IMG/VR virus record: IMGVR_UViG_3300030688_000063
Location: 1 to 38,494 of that record
Origin: a virus
Length of the DNA: 38,494 nucleotides
Reading direction: 5' to 3' (one strand)
Both the position numbers and the translations under genes were made by a program. Below are positions 31,271 through 38,494 of this stretch, piece by piece. Within the stretch, counting starts at the first letter, position 1. Every line of letters starts with the position of its first letter. Under the pieces are notes generated by a model. That model did not search any database, was not told the origin of the DNA, and was given only the letters and a program-made list of their open reading frames with translations.

Positions 31271-32587
31271 TTAAAGATTTAGCACATGCATCGTAGCTAG
31301 AATGAACTCCTTTGCGGCTTCAGCATTGATCGCGTTACCGTACCCTTTTAGACGGCCTACCCGGTTTCCTTGGTCTTTACGCGGAACCTCGGCGCCGGTT
31401 TCTTGATCGGCGCGCATTCGTCCCACGCTTCCGGCAGGCCCATTAACCAACGGCTTAAGGCTGGGTTCAACTGGCCGCCACTTTCCATCTCGGCATCCGA
31501 GCCAGTCAGCCTCTCGCCAGAAGCCATTAGTCGGGCCGGCCCTACCATCTGCGCTTGCATCGGCAGTCCGTTGCGGGGGTCCGGGGCTAAACTGCCCCTT
31601 TTCTCCGCATCGTTCGCCCGTGGCGTCGCCCATCCCAGCAGCAAGGGCGCTGTCTGCCCCAGGGTCAATCCGAAGCCGTTCCCATTCCCGTGCTTCTCCT
31701 TGCATTGCTCCCGGCGTTGCTCCAACCTCACCAAGTCCTTCGGCTCGAACTCCTTGGCGGTGGGCGTCGGCCACCCCGCTAACGTTGCAACTGCACTTAA
31801 CGGCTTCCCTCGCGCATGCGCAAACCGTTCCCGGTTGAATTTGTCTGAGGCGCTTTCCGATTTCCAGTCCCGTGCTGCTGCTGTCGGCCAACCCGTTAAA
31901 ACTACCGCCTGTTTCAATGCTAATCCGCCCTCGCGCCCCGGCGGTATTTTGTCCCCCGTCCCATCGTTTGCTCGTGGCGTAGGCCAACCCGTTAAAGCTA
32001 CCGCCCCTGGCAATCGGTCCGCCCCCTGGCCTGGGCCGCCCTTCGGGCCACCCTTCGGGCCACCCTTCGGGCCATCCTGGCCGCATGGCGTGGTCCACCC
32101 AGTACGTTCTATCTCGGATGTGCGGCGCACCGACGCCCGCAGCCGGAAACGCGAGACACCCATAGGCGTAGTCCAGGCTTTCCATGTCAGTGTGTACAAG
32201 GTCGATCCAAGGTTCTGAATCCTTGCCCGCAACTTGCTCGCCAAGGATAAGCTCAGGAGCGCACTGTTTAATGAGCCAAAGCCACGCAGGCCACAAGTGC
32301 CGCTCGTCAGCAAACCCGCCTCTTTTGCCTGACGCGCTGAAAGGCTGGCAGGGGCAGCTTCCGGTCCATATAGGCTTATCTTCGGGCCACCCTGCAAGCT
32401 TGAGGGCATACGACCAGACCCCGATACCGGCGAAAAAGTGACACTGAGTAAATCCGATAAGGTCGATAGGCTTAACGTCTTCAATACTTCGTTCATCTAC
32501 GTATCCTTTAGGTATCCGCCCCGCATCGATTAAATTACGCAGCCACTGCGCTGCGTAAGGATCATGCTCGTTATAGTAATTAGCCAT
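31271..32587 (-). CDS. DNA (cytosine-5) methyltransferase
   Basis: I use ATG 32587; a TTG two codons earlier is possible. The 438-residue enzyme methylates cytosine in DNA using S-adenosylmethionine. It shows motif I FFAGIG at 51-56, motif [11 protein letters not shown] with catalytic Cys80, and motif VI as EQV (E117). A motif VIII-like [11 protein letters not shown] follows, and motif [16 protein letters not shown] is near the end. The long middle is the target-recognition region with several LA[DY]-type repeats. No restriction endonuclease is seen nearby, so it is probably a solitary protective methylase. A second frame covers most of it. The start has no clear ribosome site. Confidence 0.9.
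   Translation of the reverse strand: MANYYNEHDPYAAQWLRNLIDAGRIPKGYVDERSIEDVKPIDLIGFTQCHFFAGIGVWSYALKLAGWPEDKPIWTGSCPCQPFSASGKRGGFADERHLWPAWLWLIKQCAPELILGEQVAGKDSEPWIDLVHTDMESLDYAYGCLAFPAAGVGAPHIRDRTYWVDHAMRPGWPEGWPEGWPEGRPRPGGGPIARGGSFNGLAYATSKRWDGGQNTAGARGRISIETGGSFNGLADSSSTGLEIGKRLRQIQPGTVCACAREAVKCSCNVSGVADAHRQGVRAEGLGEVGATPGAMQGEAREWERLRIDPGADSALAAGMGDATGERCGEKGQFSPGPPQRTADASADGRAGPTNGFWREADWLGCRDGKWRPVEPSLKPLVNGPAGSVGRMRADQETGAEVPRKDQGNRVGRLKGYGNAINAEAAKEFILATMHVLNL
31357..32496 (-). CDS. Long ORF nested in the methyltransferase gene, GW(P/T)TP-repeat protein
   Basis: This 379-residue frame lies wholly inside the methyltransferase gene in another phase. Its ATG at 32496 has an AAAGGATACGTAG ribosome site, better than that of the host gene. 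The protein has a distinct plan: an N-terminal [36 protein letters not shown], then about five GW(P/T)TP-type units ([20 protein letters not shown]). It ends [21 protein letters not shown] recognise very similar proteins, including the final [14 protein letters not shown] block, from other proteobacterial genomes and phages, which argues against chance. The function is unknown. Confidence 0.6.
   Translation of the reverse strand: MNEVLKTLSLSTLSDLLSVTFSPVSGSGRMPSSLQGGPKISLYGPEAAPASLSARQAKEAGLLTSGTCGLRGFGSLNSALLSLSLASKLRARIQNLGSTLYTLTWKAWTTPMGVSRFRLRASVRRTSEIERTGWTTPCGQDGPKGGPKGGPKGGPGQGADRLPGAVALTGWPTPRANDGTGDKIPPGREGGLALKQAVVLTGWPTAAARDWKSESASDKFNRERFAHARGKPLSAVATLAGWPTPTAKEFEPKDLVRLEQRREQCKEKHGNGNGFGLTLGQTAPLLLGWATPRANDAEKRGSLAPDPRNGLPMQAQMVGPARLMASGERLTGSDAEMESGGQLNPALSRWLMGLPEAWDECAPIKKPAPRFRVKTKETG
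32029..32076. repeat. 12-bp tandem repeat within the methyltransferase region
   Basis: The unit CCCTTCGGGCCA repeats about four times. In the methyltransferase frame it gives EGWP repeats and in the nested frame GGPK repeats. Both frames are kept because the unit length is divisible by three. Confidence 0.85.
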
Positions 32588-32598
32588 TTGCAAGAGGT

Positions 32599-32736
32599 TT
32601 AGTGGGAAGGAGAAAGAACAGCAGGTTCTTTTTTAACTTGTTCTCGATACCAAGCGAACAGTCCCGCTTCATACGCTGCGTATACTTTGCGTCTAGCACG
32701 CTCCTGCCTCCATTGTCGTAGGAAGTTAAAAAACAT
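32599..32736 (-). CDS. Short basic hypothetical protein (45 residues)
   Basis: ATG 32736 opens a 45-residue frame ending at 32599, 11 bases before the methyltransferase ATG. The first part is aromatic and basic (FFNFLRQWRQERARRKVYAA, YEAGLFAWYREQVKKE), a likely amphipathic helix. It overlaps the stop of the upstream gene by 11 bases. The ribosome site is weak, so coupling to the upstream gene is likely. It occupies what would otherwise be an empty gap. Confidence 0.55.
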   Translation of the reverse strand: MFFNFLRQWRQERARRKVYAAYEAGLFAWYREQVKKEPAVLSPSH

Positions 32737-32929
32737 AGCCGTCGCCCATGGCTTTATTAGCTAGGAAACGAAGCACATTATGCAGTGCTTCGTTTTCGGG
32801 GATACCTGCGCATGCTCCTTGTATTTGCTCGCTTAGAACCTCCTGCGTAGCACGGGCTCTATAATGCTCAAAGGTGCCATCTTCATGAAAAACTAGGGCG
32901 CGCATACGTTCCTCTATTAGATCTTCCAT
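32726..32929 (-). CDS. Small hypothetical protein next to DNA polymerase
   Basis: The 67-residue protein starts behind TATAGGAAATAGACC, three bases after the polymerase stop. It begins with helix MEDLIEERMRALVFHEDG, then FEHYRARATQEVLSEQIQGA and LHNVLRFLANKAMGDGYVF. The family is not recognised. Co-transcription with polymerase suggests a replication accessory role, which is inference. Confidence 0.72.
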   Translation of the reverse strand: MEDLIEERMRALVFHEDGTFEHYRARATQEVLSEQIQGACAGIPENEALHNVLRFLANKAMGDGYVF

Positions 32930-32932
32930 GGT

Positions 32933-35188
32933 CTATTTCCTATAACGTTCGACTTCAATACCTTCGGCGTCTATCGGGCATCCTTCTGCCCAAGGCGGTA
33001 ATACACATAAAAGTGTTTTGTATTCCTCGACGCTACCGACGCCGTAGCGCATGAGTGCATCGCCTTCGTCATGCACATGCAAGATTGTTTGATATCCAGC
33101 TGCTTCGGTGCGCACGAGTCCTGCCTGCAAGATATCGGCCGCGACAGCCTGAGTAATGTTTTCGGCCGCCAGCCCGCCATGCATTGACTGCCAACCCCAA
33201 AACGTACCTTTAACTTGTGACCTAAAAACGAATTCAGTTTTCTCTTGAACATCAAACCCCGGGTGTAGGTAGGTAACGTATTCGCTTTCAGACGAACCCT
33301 CGGGCGTGGTCAAATCAAGTAAGCTGCTACCGTCGCCGCGAGTCTCGAAATTAACCTCAATAATACGCTCATGAGGGGTTAATGGATGCTTGTTCTTATC
33401 ATAAATTTCGTAGCGTCCTGTCTCGTCATTCCAGACCACTTTATTCTTGCGCAGCCGAGGGAACGGATAGTACAGCTTACGCCCGCTCGGCAACTGGATC
33501 ACGAAGGTGGCGAATTGCGGCATACCCGGTGCATTGTGATATTCCATACCAAAATGACATCGGTACCCGCTGAGTACGCGGCCTGATCGTACCGACTCAA
33601 TAATCAATTCTTGCAAGCCTGCCCACATCTGGGTAATCCGGCTATTCGCTTTGCGCCAGGATTTGACGAGGGGCAATAGCTCTTCGTACTTTAAGCCATA
33701 TTGGCTAATGGCCCCCATGCGTATCAGTGCCGCTACCGCCCCTTGAAAGGACAAGGCGAGCTCGCTGATTTTGCCAGATTGACGTACCTTGGAATCTTTG
33801 CCGATATCTTCTATCGGGATGTTGAACATGCGAGACGCCGCGGCTTCATAGATTTTGCCGTGTGTGCGGAACACCTCTAGGCGCCACTCTTCGTTCGCGA
33901 GCCAGGAAATGATACGGGCTTCAATCGATTTATAGTCGACCACGATCTGGCGATGGCCAGGGGGTGATAGCACAGCAGGGCGCAAGACTGAGCTAAACAC
34001 GTCCATCGCCCGAGGGAAAAACTGCAGCACGTTATCAAGCGACATATGCGTGATCTGCTCTGCCACTAAGACCGGTACATTTACCCCTTTAAGCTGCGGG
34101 TATTTCTTGTCTTGGACCTGGGTACCAATGACCGGTTTCGCCAAGTTGTGAAATTGCACAATGCGCCCTGCGTGCCTGCCCGTACCGGCGCCATGGATTA
34201 AAAACATACCGCGTATGCGCCCGTCGCGGCACATAGCCGATAGCATCCTGTCAAACTTTTTTACGCTCGTCTTGGCGGCCTGCTGGCGTAGCTCTAAGAC
34301 GCGCAGCACAAGCGCATTATTCTCGCTGCGTGCGGCGCCTTGACGAAGGGCTTGGATCGCGATCGACACGTTAGGTGCCGCCATGCTCGCTAACGTTTGT
34401 ACTTTAAATCGGCCCCGCTCGTCGGCGGCCAGGTGTTGAAAATGTAACTGCTCATTGATCAGCGCATGGAGCTTGGCAACGTGCGTCGTGTTATAGCCTG
34501 TCAGTGCGCGGCACTCCGTATTCAGGCGTGCAATATACTCGTCACGCAGCATACAGATATGCTCAACCATAGGTTTATCTATCGGCACGCCACGCGCATT
34601 AATCTCGTAATCCAGTTTCCAGAATTGCACCATAAACGGCGACAGCTCAGGCAATAGCTGGTCAATACCTTCCTCGGTATCGGTGTCGTTTATGCAGTAT
34701 TCATAGAGCTTGGCAAAATCTTCAGGGGCGTTTTGGGGGGTATAGCGGGTACTCGGGTTGGACTTAGACGGCGTGCGCGGCTGCGACAATTTCAGCATGA
34801 CGCGCTTGCCCTCTTCGTCTTTCTGAATCGGCGTACCCAGTACTTCGGCGCATTGGCCTAACGAGCGCGGTAGAGCGCACACGGCGGCCTTGAGCGCTGT
34901 GTCGCGCATCTTGGCAAGCGGTACCTCGGGCAGGCCGTAGTAGCGCGCCGCACGGGTATGCGTAATGAGATATTCGAACCCTGCGTTAAAGGCATGAAAC
35001 GTTTCACACTCGCGCATCGCATACGCTAGATCGCGCACATCTAACCCCGGGTACCAGATCCGCGTCGGAGCCGCGTCGATCTTATACGACATACAGAGGA
35101 TATCGAGCGTGTCCGATTCGGCGTACTTGAACATCGAATTTTTAATCGGCTCGGTGTTGAACGTTTCGTAGTCGCCTGAGAGTTTCAT
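32933..35188 (-). CDS. DNA polymerase, family A, with 3'-5' exonuclease
   Basis: The start is ATG 35188, which overlaps the upstream stop as ATGA; a longer frame to 35335 has no ribosome site and overlaps another gene. The 751-residue enzyme replicates phage DNA. The exonuclease has DxE (D6, E8) in SGDYETF and a FNAGFE Exo II-like motif. The polymerase has motif A VVDYKSIEARI with D418, motif B-like KISELALSFQGAVAAL, and motif C HVHDEGD with HDE at 706-708. There is no 5'-3' nuclease domain, as in T7. An N-terminal DnaQ-like fold is followed by the polymerase hand. Confidence 0.95.
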   Translation of the reverse strand: MKLSGDYETFNTEPIKNSMFKYAESDTLDILCMSYKIDAAPTRIWYPGLDVRDLAYAMRECETFHAFNAGFEYLITHTRAARYYGLPEVPLAKMRDTALKAAVCALPRSLGQCAEVLGTPIQKDEEGKRVMLKLSQPRTPSKSNPSTRYTPQNAPEDFAKLYEYCINDTDTEEGIDQLLPELSPFMVQFWKLDYEINARGVPIDKPMVEHICMLRDEYIARLNTECRALTGYNTTHVAKLHALINEQLHFQHLAADERGRFKVQTLASMAAPNVSIAIQALRQGAARSENNALVLRVLELRQQAAKTSVKKFDRMLSAMCRDGRIRGMFLIHGAGTGRHAGRIVQFHNLAKPVIGTQVQDKKYPQLKGVNVPVLVAEQITHMSLDNVLQFFPRAMDVFSSVLRPAVLSPPGHRQIVVDYKSIEARIISWLANEEWRLEVFRTHGKIYEAAASRMFNIPIEDIGKDSKVRQSGKISELALSFQGAVAALIRMGAISQYGLKYEELLPLVKSWRKANSRITQMWAGLQELIIESVRSGRVLSGYRCHFGMEYHNAPGMPQFATFVIQLPSGRKLYYPFPRLRKNKVVWNDETGRYEIYDKNKHPLTPHERIIEVNFETRGDGSSLLDLTTPEGSSESEYVTYLHPGFDVQEKTEFVFRSQVKGTFWGWQSMHGGLAAENITQAVAADILQAGLVRTEAAGYQTILHVHDEGDALMRYGVGSVEEYKTLLCVLPPWAEGCPIDAEGIEVERYRK

Positions 35189-35553
35189 ATCGTAACCACG
35201 GGTATATTGTATGCCTGAGCCAGGGTAATAATCGGCGCTACTTCGTCGCCGGGGAGGGACAGCACTACGTCGGGTACCGTGGTTTTCATTAGCCAGGATG
35301 CACGCACCGATTCGGCCGCACGGCCGTAAAACCAAGAATTCGTTTCAATGCGCAAAACGGGTATGCCGCCGAGGAAGGCCCAACGCTGTGCAAGCGCGTC
35401 AGTGAGATGCGGGCCGCCGAGGATAAGAGTCAACTCGAAAGGCCGTTTAGTCTCTAAGCACTCTTGTTTTTCTCGCCGCTGTAGCCTGTCAAGTGCAAGA
35501 GCGATCTCTTCGTAGTTAGGTTTTTCGCAGCCCCCGCTGATCAATATTTTCAT
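35185..35553 (-). CDS. SLOG / DUF2493-like nucleotide-binding protein
   Basis: The 122-residue protein has a Rossmann-like SLOG pattern: KILISGGCE at the N-terminus, LTLILGGPHLTDALAQRWAF where a GGxxG(A)D motif is usual, then GIPVLRIE, and a later PDVVLSLPGD. SLOG proteins bind or process nucleotides and are common in phage next to replication genes. The ATGA overlap ties it to DNA polymerase. The exact ligand is unknown. Confidence 0.75.
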   Translation of the reverse strand: MKILISGGCEKPNYEEIALALDRLQRREKQECLETKRPFELTLILGGPHLTDALAQRWAFLGGIPVLRIETNSWFYGRAAESVRASWLMKTTVPDVVLSLPGDEVAPIITLAQAYNIPVVTI

Positions 35554-35565
35554 GCTAACCCCGTT

Positions 35566-35597
35566 AAAAAGCCTGCCAGCTTTTCGGGCTGACAGGC
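35566..35597 (-). terminator. Terminator after the ssDNA-binding protein gene
   Basis: On the minus strand GCCTGTCAGC (35597-35588) pairs with GCTGGCAGGC (35580-35571) with one G-T pair. It is followed by TTTTTAAC, a standard intrinsic terminator. It lies between the ssDNA-binding gene and the SLOG gene, so it would lower expression of polymerase relative to the binding protein. Confidence 0.8.
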
Positions 35598-35619
35598 GGG
35601 TTAAAGCGAAGAGCGTGGA

Positions 35620-36711
35620 TTAATACGGTACGTCGGAATGAGGTACGGCGTATCCGTTTGATACAAGCACCTCGTCTGTCCAGCCATTCTGATAAAACGA
35701 TTGCAGCGATGCGCCGGCCGCTTTAGTCGTCATAACGAGACCTGCCGGCGTAGCAGGTACCGAAGGGGGCGGCGGGGCGGCGGGGGCCGCAGCAACAGCG
35801 CGTACTGCATAGCCGTGCAACACAAGTTGGTCGTCGGTCCAGCCACCGTCGTAAAACGATTGCAGCGATGCGCCGGCCGCTTTAGCCGTTAGCACAAGAC
35901 CAGGGGGGGCCATAGCAGGCTGAGGTGCTGCGAACCCAGGGGATACAGCATGCGGTGCGACGGCCGGTGCTGGAGTGTAGGGTTGCATCGGTGCCGCATA
36001 TTGCGTGGCCCCCTGAGCTTGCGGGACGCTACCCGTAACAAACTCGTCAGACCATTCGTCCTCAGCCATCATATTACTGCCGGCTAAAGCTTCGCCTGGG
36101 CGCACAAAGATTACGTTATTCAACGAGGCCCATACGCCGGTATTGTTGTCATTGTCTGATCCATAGAATGTGATCGAGCAATGTACGTAATCCCCAGATT
36201 TGACTTCGTGCGGGCTGGTGATCAGCGAGCCGTCCAGGCGGCGCACTTCCAGTTCGCGCCCGTTCGGCGTACCCGTATTGAGCACCCAGTGATTTTTGCA
36301 TTCCGGGCCCCGGGGTTTACCTCTCGGGGCAGGTAAATCGCCGTCGCGTAAAGAACAATCCGCCCATTTCGTCGGATCGTGAGGCCACTTTTTAGCTTTA
36401 GCGGCATTGATAGCTACCTGGCACATATTCCACGTGGCTTCGGACTTCGGAATAAGCAAACTGGTCGTCTTTTCGAGCACGCCGGTTTTTGGGTTCAGCT
36501 TGCCCTCGATGCCGTACCAGTGGGAAACGCGCACATTGTGCAGTTTGACGCGGCGCGGATCGGGGCCCGCAGGGGGTGCAGCCGGGGCACCGTAAGGGGT
36601 ACCCGGTGCAGGCGTACCGTAAGCTGGCGGGACAGGAGCCGCGGGCGCATAAGCGGGAGGCACTTGCGGGGCGCCGGGGGGCGTATAAACGGGGGCTAAC
36701 GGTGCATTCAT
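35620..36711 (-). CDS. DUF2815-like ssDNA-binding protein with duplicated C-terminal motif
   Basis: The 363-residue protein has a Pro/Ala/Tyr-rich N-terminal tail (1-50). A DUF2815-like OB-fold domain follows (about 52-225, with RRVKLHNVRVSHWYGIEGKL, SLLIPKSEATWNM, DYVHCSITFYG and GVWASLNNVIFVRPGEALAG). A disordered linker leads to two copies of a helical motif of about 32 residues near 277-308 and 329-360 (KAAGASLQSFY..GWTD..LV..GYAV). It probably coats single-stranded DNA during replication or recombination. The terminator downstream and the polymerase next to it fit this. The two C-terminal motifs may recruit partners. Confidence 0.82.
   Translation of the reverse strand: MNAPLAPVYTPPGAPQVPPAYAPAAPVPPAYGTPAPGTPYGAPAAPPAGPDPRRVKLHNVRVSHWYGIEGKLNPKTGVLEKTTSLLIPKSEATWNMCQVAINAAKAKKWPHDPTKWADCSLRDGDLPAPRGKPRGPECKNHWVLNTGTPNGRELEVRRLDGSLITSPHEVKSGDYVHCSITFYGSDNDNNTGVWASLNNVIFVRPGEALAGSNMMAEDEWSDEFVTGSVPQAQGATQYAAPMQPYTPAPAVAPHAVSPGFAAPQPAMAPPGLVLTAKAAGASLQSFYDGGWTDDQLVLHGYAVRAVAAAPAAPPPPSVPATPAGLVMTTKAAGASLQSFYQNGWTDEVLVSNGYAVPHSDVPY
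35694..35884. repeat. Direct repeat of about 33 bp within the ssDNA-binding gene
   Basis: AAAACGATTGCAGCGATGCG followed by CCGGCCGCTTTAG occurs at 35694-35726 and 35852-35884. It encodes the identical KAAGASLQSF part of the duplicated motif. Flanking sequences have diverged more, so the identical core may reflect conversion or selection. Confidence 0.85.
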
Positions 36712-36778
36712 GATAAGGGCTCACTGGATAAAGGTTTAGGTTTGTACTCGGGTTCTCGGGATCGCGGTTACGTGCTGC

Positions 36779-38374
36779 TTACTTCAACTTCAACTTCAGG
36801 AAATCAAGGGCTCCTGGGGCGGGGGTAAAGGCCGGAGGTCCGGGCGGGATAATAGGAGGCGCAACCGGTTCGAATTCAACCGGATAGACTTTAGCGCCTG
36901 GCATACCGAGCGCTTCCGCCAATGCCTCAGCAAGAAGGCCAGCTACAGCCTCATTAGAAGCAGGTAATTTACCATCTTCGGAATAGTGATCTTGCGAATA
37001 ATCATGCCCGACGATGACTTTTTGTAAAGACTGACCGTCGGGGCCACGTGTTTCGACCGGCGTATCAGGTGGATTTTTATGCACGTGATCAGCAAGCTCG
37101 GTTGACCACTCTTCGATAAATTTTTCGTCGCCGGTATACTCCTTACGCCGCGCACCTTCCTTCGGGCCGAATATCGGTTTCGGGTATCCTTTCCGAGTAA
37201 ATTCCTCGTCAAGTCTCTTAACAAGCTTTTTACCGCCGAAAGGATGCGCAGCTAGCACCGTCTCAATCTGTGCCACGGATTTAGCGATGGGCTGCTCATA
37301 ACAGTCCGGGTAGAGGGTTGGAGGAAAAGCCTCTCTAAACTTGGCTTCGTCAGATAAGTAACGCAGGCGATTGCCGTTAAACAGAGCAAAGTCTGCAAAT
37401 TTCTGACCCCGAAAAGCTTGTTCTTTCCCTTGCTCGATAACCTGATTGGCCCAGGAGCGGGCCAAGTAGGCGGCCCGAATTTTCTGATTGTCATCTTGCA
37501 TGACTTCCTCAAACGTGGCGAGTGCAGGTAGCGCGGCGCCAGCTGAATTCTGCTCCGCGATAGCCTGTTTAGCAGCCTCATACCCTGGTTTTTGCAGTTC
37601 CGGGCAGATCGTGGCGGCTGGGCAAAAGCGGCATTGCTCGACGCCGGGATTAAGCGGCGCATCCGGCTCACGGGTAGCCAGTATTTCATCTTTCAGCTTG
37701 ATCGCATCTTGTTCAAGATAGGGCAGATCGCACGACCATACGTCGTGATGTTCGTATAGCCGATTGCGGTTCTCGACGCGGGGTTGAAAGATATGCAGGA
37801 CTACCCGTTTTGGGTATTGCACGCCGGTACGCACAAGATTAAAAAACGCCCCACTGGCATAGTAAAGCGTTTGTGGGTGTTCTTTCGCGTAACGTTGCAG
37901 CTTACCGAATTTAAAATCGAAAACATGTAGCGTCGGCCCTTCAAACACTTCGCCGGTTTCCACCTCAATAAAACCTGCAGGCACATACACCCAGGCGTCA
38001 CAGCGCCCGCGGGCATCTTCGACAAGCCACGATAAATCTAGCGCATCTTCGATACCGTAAATCGCGCCGGGGATACTGGCATAGCGCTCGAAATAACGGG
38101 AATAGCTGACAACCGAGCGGAAAATCTCCAAGTCGCCGCCGTTGTTTGTCCACGTTGCATAAAGTACCGCACGCTGACCGTGATCACGCTCCTTCAGCAC
38201 AACCTCAGCGAAGGCGTGCGCCTCAATACCATCCTCGGTATATTCCCGTGGCACCTCGGGCGGCGCATAGCGCGATAGCCGCACTGAGCCAGGGCATTTA
38301 GAGAAACGCTCCCGAGCTGACGCACCGACTTCGCTATGCTCGCGTATCGGCAGTTCAATCGTCGCTATTTGCAT
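36779..38374 (-). CDS. DUF2800 / Cas4-like PD-(D/E)XK nuclease with iron-sulfur cluster
   Basis: I choose ATG 38374 with GAGGCGGATC ahead of it; a TTG at 38404 would add ten residues. The 531-residue protein has an N-terminal Cys27 in SKCPGSVRL, an EDGIEAHAFAE motif, a DFKFGK core with D153 and K155, and C248-x2-C251-x5-C257 in CRFCPAATIC. These four cysteines match the AddB/Cas4-type 4Fe-4S arrangement. The C-terminal region is Pro-rich. It is likely a DNA nuclease for recombination or replication intermediates. It precedes the ssDNA-binding gene in the operon. Confidence 0.88.
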   Translation of the reverse strand: MQIATIELPIREHSEVGASARERFSKCPGSVRLSRYAPPEVPREYTEDGIEAHAFAEVVLKERDHGQRAVLYATWTNNGGDLEIFRSVVSYSRYFERYASIPGAIYGIEDALDLSWLVEDARGRCDAWVYVPAGFIEVETGEVFEGPTLHVFDFKFGKLQRYAKEHPQTLYYASGAFFNLVRTGVQYPKRVVLHIFQPRVENRNRLYEHHDVWSCDLPYLEQDAIKLKDEILATREPDAPLNPGVEQCRFCPAATICPELQKPGYEAAKQAIAEQNSAGAALPALATFEEVMQDDNQKIRAAYLARSWANQVIEQGKEQAFRGQKFADFALFNGNRLRYLSDEAKFREAFPPTLYPDCYEQPIAKSVAQIETVLAAHPFGGKKLVKRLDEEFTRKGYPKPIFGPKEGARRKEYTGDEKFIEEWSTELADHVHKNPPDTPVETRGPDGQSLQKVIVGHDYSQDHYSEDGKLPASNEAVAGLLAEALAEALGMPGAKVYPVEFEPVAPPIIPPGPPAFTPAPGALDFLKLKLK

Positions 38375-38494
38375 GATCCGCCTCGTCGAAAATGACAAGA
38401 TCAAAATACCGACGTTTGCTCATTTGCTGCATTGTCGGCGCCGCACGGGGGAGCCTGATATCGCCCCGGTGATGCGTACTCATAATGCAGCGCT
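38355..38494 (-). CDS. C-terminal end of an unidentified phage gene (partial)
   Basis: An open frame enters from the window end and stops at 38355-38357, overlapping the nuclease gene start by 20 bases. The visible ~45 residues include IMSTHHRGDIRLPRAAPTM, then MSKRRYFDLVIFDEADHANS and DD. The phrase DLVIFDEADHA looks like a Walker B/DEAD-type segment, but nothing follows it. The overlap with the next gene supports a real gene in this frame. Whether it is a helicase fragment or an unrelated protein cannot be decided from the part seen. Confidence 0.5.
   Translation of the reverse strand, partial: RCIMSTHHRGDIRLPRAAPTMQQMSKRRYFDLVIFDEADHANSDD

Noticed and set aside
31370-32218. Plus-strand 282-codon frame antisense to the methyltransferase
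   Set aside because: It has low-complexity Pro/Ser composition and no ribosome site, and it lies opposite two better supported frames. It looks like a mirror of constrained codons.
35189-35335. N-terminal extension of DNA polymerase by 49 residues
   Set aside because: It overlaps the SLOG-like gene completely and lacks a ribosome site. ATG 35188 gives the ATGA overlap and the exonuclease motif right at the start.
1-38494. tRNA genes, integrase, attachment sites, insertion sequences
   Set aside because: I looked for cloverleaf-like or transposase/recombinase patterns and saw none. A tRNA scan could still find something I cannot see by eye.

Overview
The window is one continuous piece of a tailed bacteriophage genome with a contractile tail (myovirus morphology). 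It carries a DUF3383-type tail sheath, a tail tube, a tape measure, a baseplate-plug/hub/spike/gp25/J series, a DUF2184-type major capsid protein and an Sf6-type small terminase. The lysis block has an inner-membrane spanin followed by an outer-membrane lipoprotein, so the host is Gram-negative. The gene families remind me most of phages of Burkholderia and related proteobacteria, but that is an inference from family resemblance only. No integrase, repressor, tRNA or CRISPR array was seen, so lifestyle cannot be decided here.

Layout. Positions 1-27755 are a nearly gap-free plus-strand structural and lysis module. Packaging comes first (small and large terminase, portal, minor head protein). 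Then come a Nudix/prohead-protease/scaffold fusion, a cement protein and the capsid protein, followed by a hairpin terminator. Head-completion and neck genes follow, then sheath, tube, tail chaperones with an apparent -1 frameshift, and tape measure. Baseplate genes (many linked by ATGA or TAATG overlaps), fibres, a coiled-coil membrane protein, holin, GH104 endolysin, spanins and an acidic repeat protein complete the module. A strong bidirectional terminator at about 27793-27830 divides this from a minus-strand module at 27945-38494. Read in its own direction (right to left) that module has the tail of an unknown gene, a DUF2800/Cas4-like nuclease, a DUF2815-like ssDNA-binding protein, a SLOG-like protein, a family A DNA polymerase, small genes and a C5 cytosine methyltransferase with a second long reading frame nested inside it. 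It ends with a string of small accessory genes, including a hexapeptide beta-solenoid protein.

How it works together. The minus-strand genes supply replication, recombination and DNA modification. The plus-strand genes build the capsid, package DNA, assemble a short-baseplate contractile tail and lyse the cell. Several places suggest that one stretch of DNA makes more than one product. These are a nested scaffold start at 6100, a tail-chaperone -1 shift near 13936-13943, a phased A AAA AAA slippery site at 31172-31179, and the methyltransferase/nested-ORF pair at 31357-32496. A structured 5' leader duplicated exactly 350 bp apart (30471-30531 and 30821-30882) in front of two small genes is the clearest unexplained regulatory signal. 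Small genes at 29601-29726, 29948-30070 and 32599-32736 are short enough to be easily missed.
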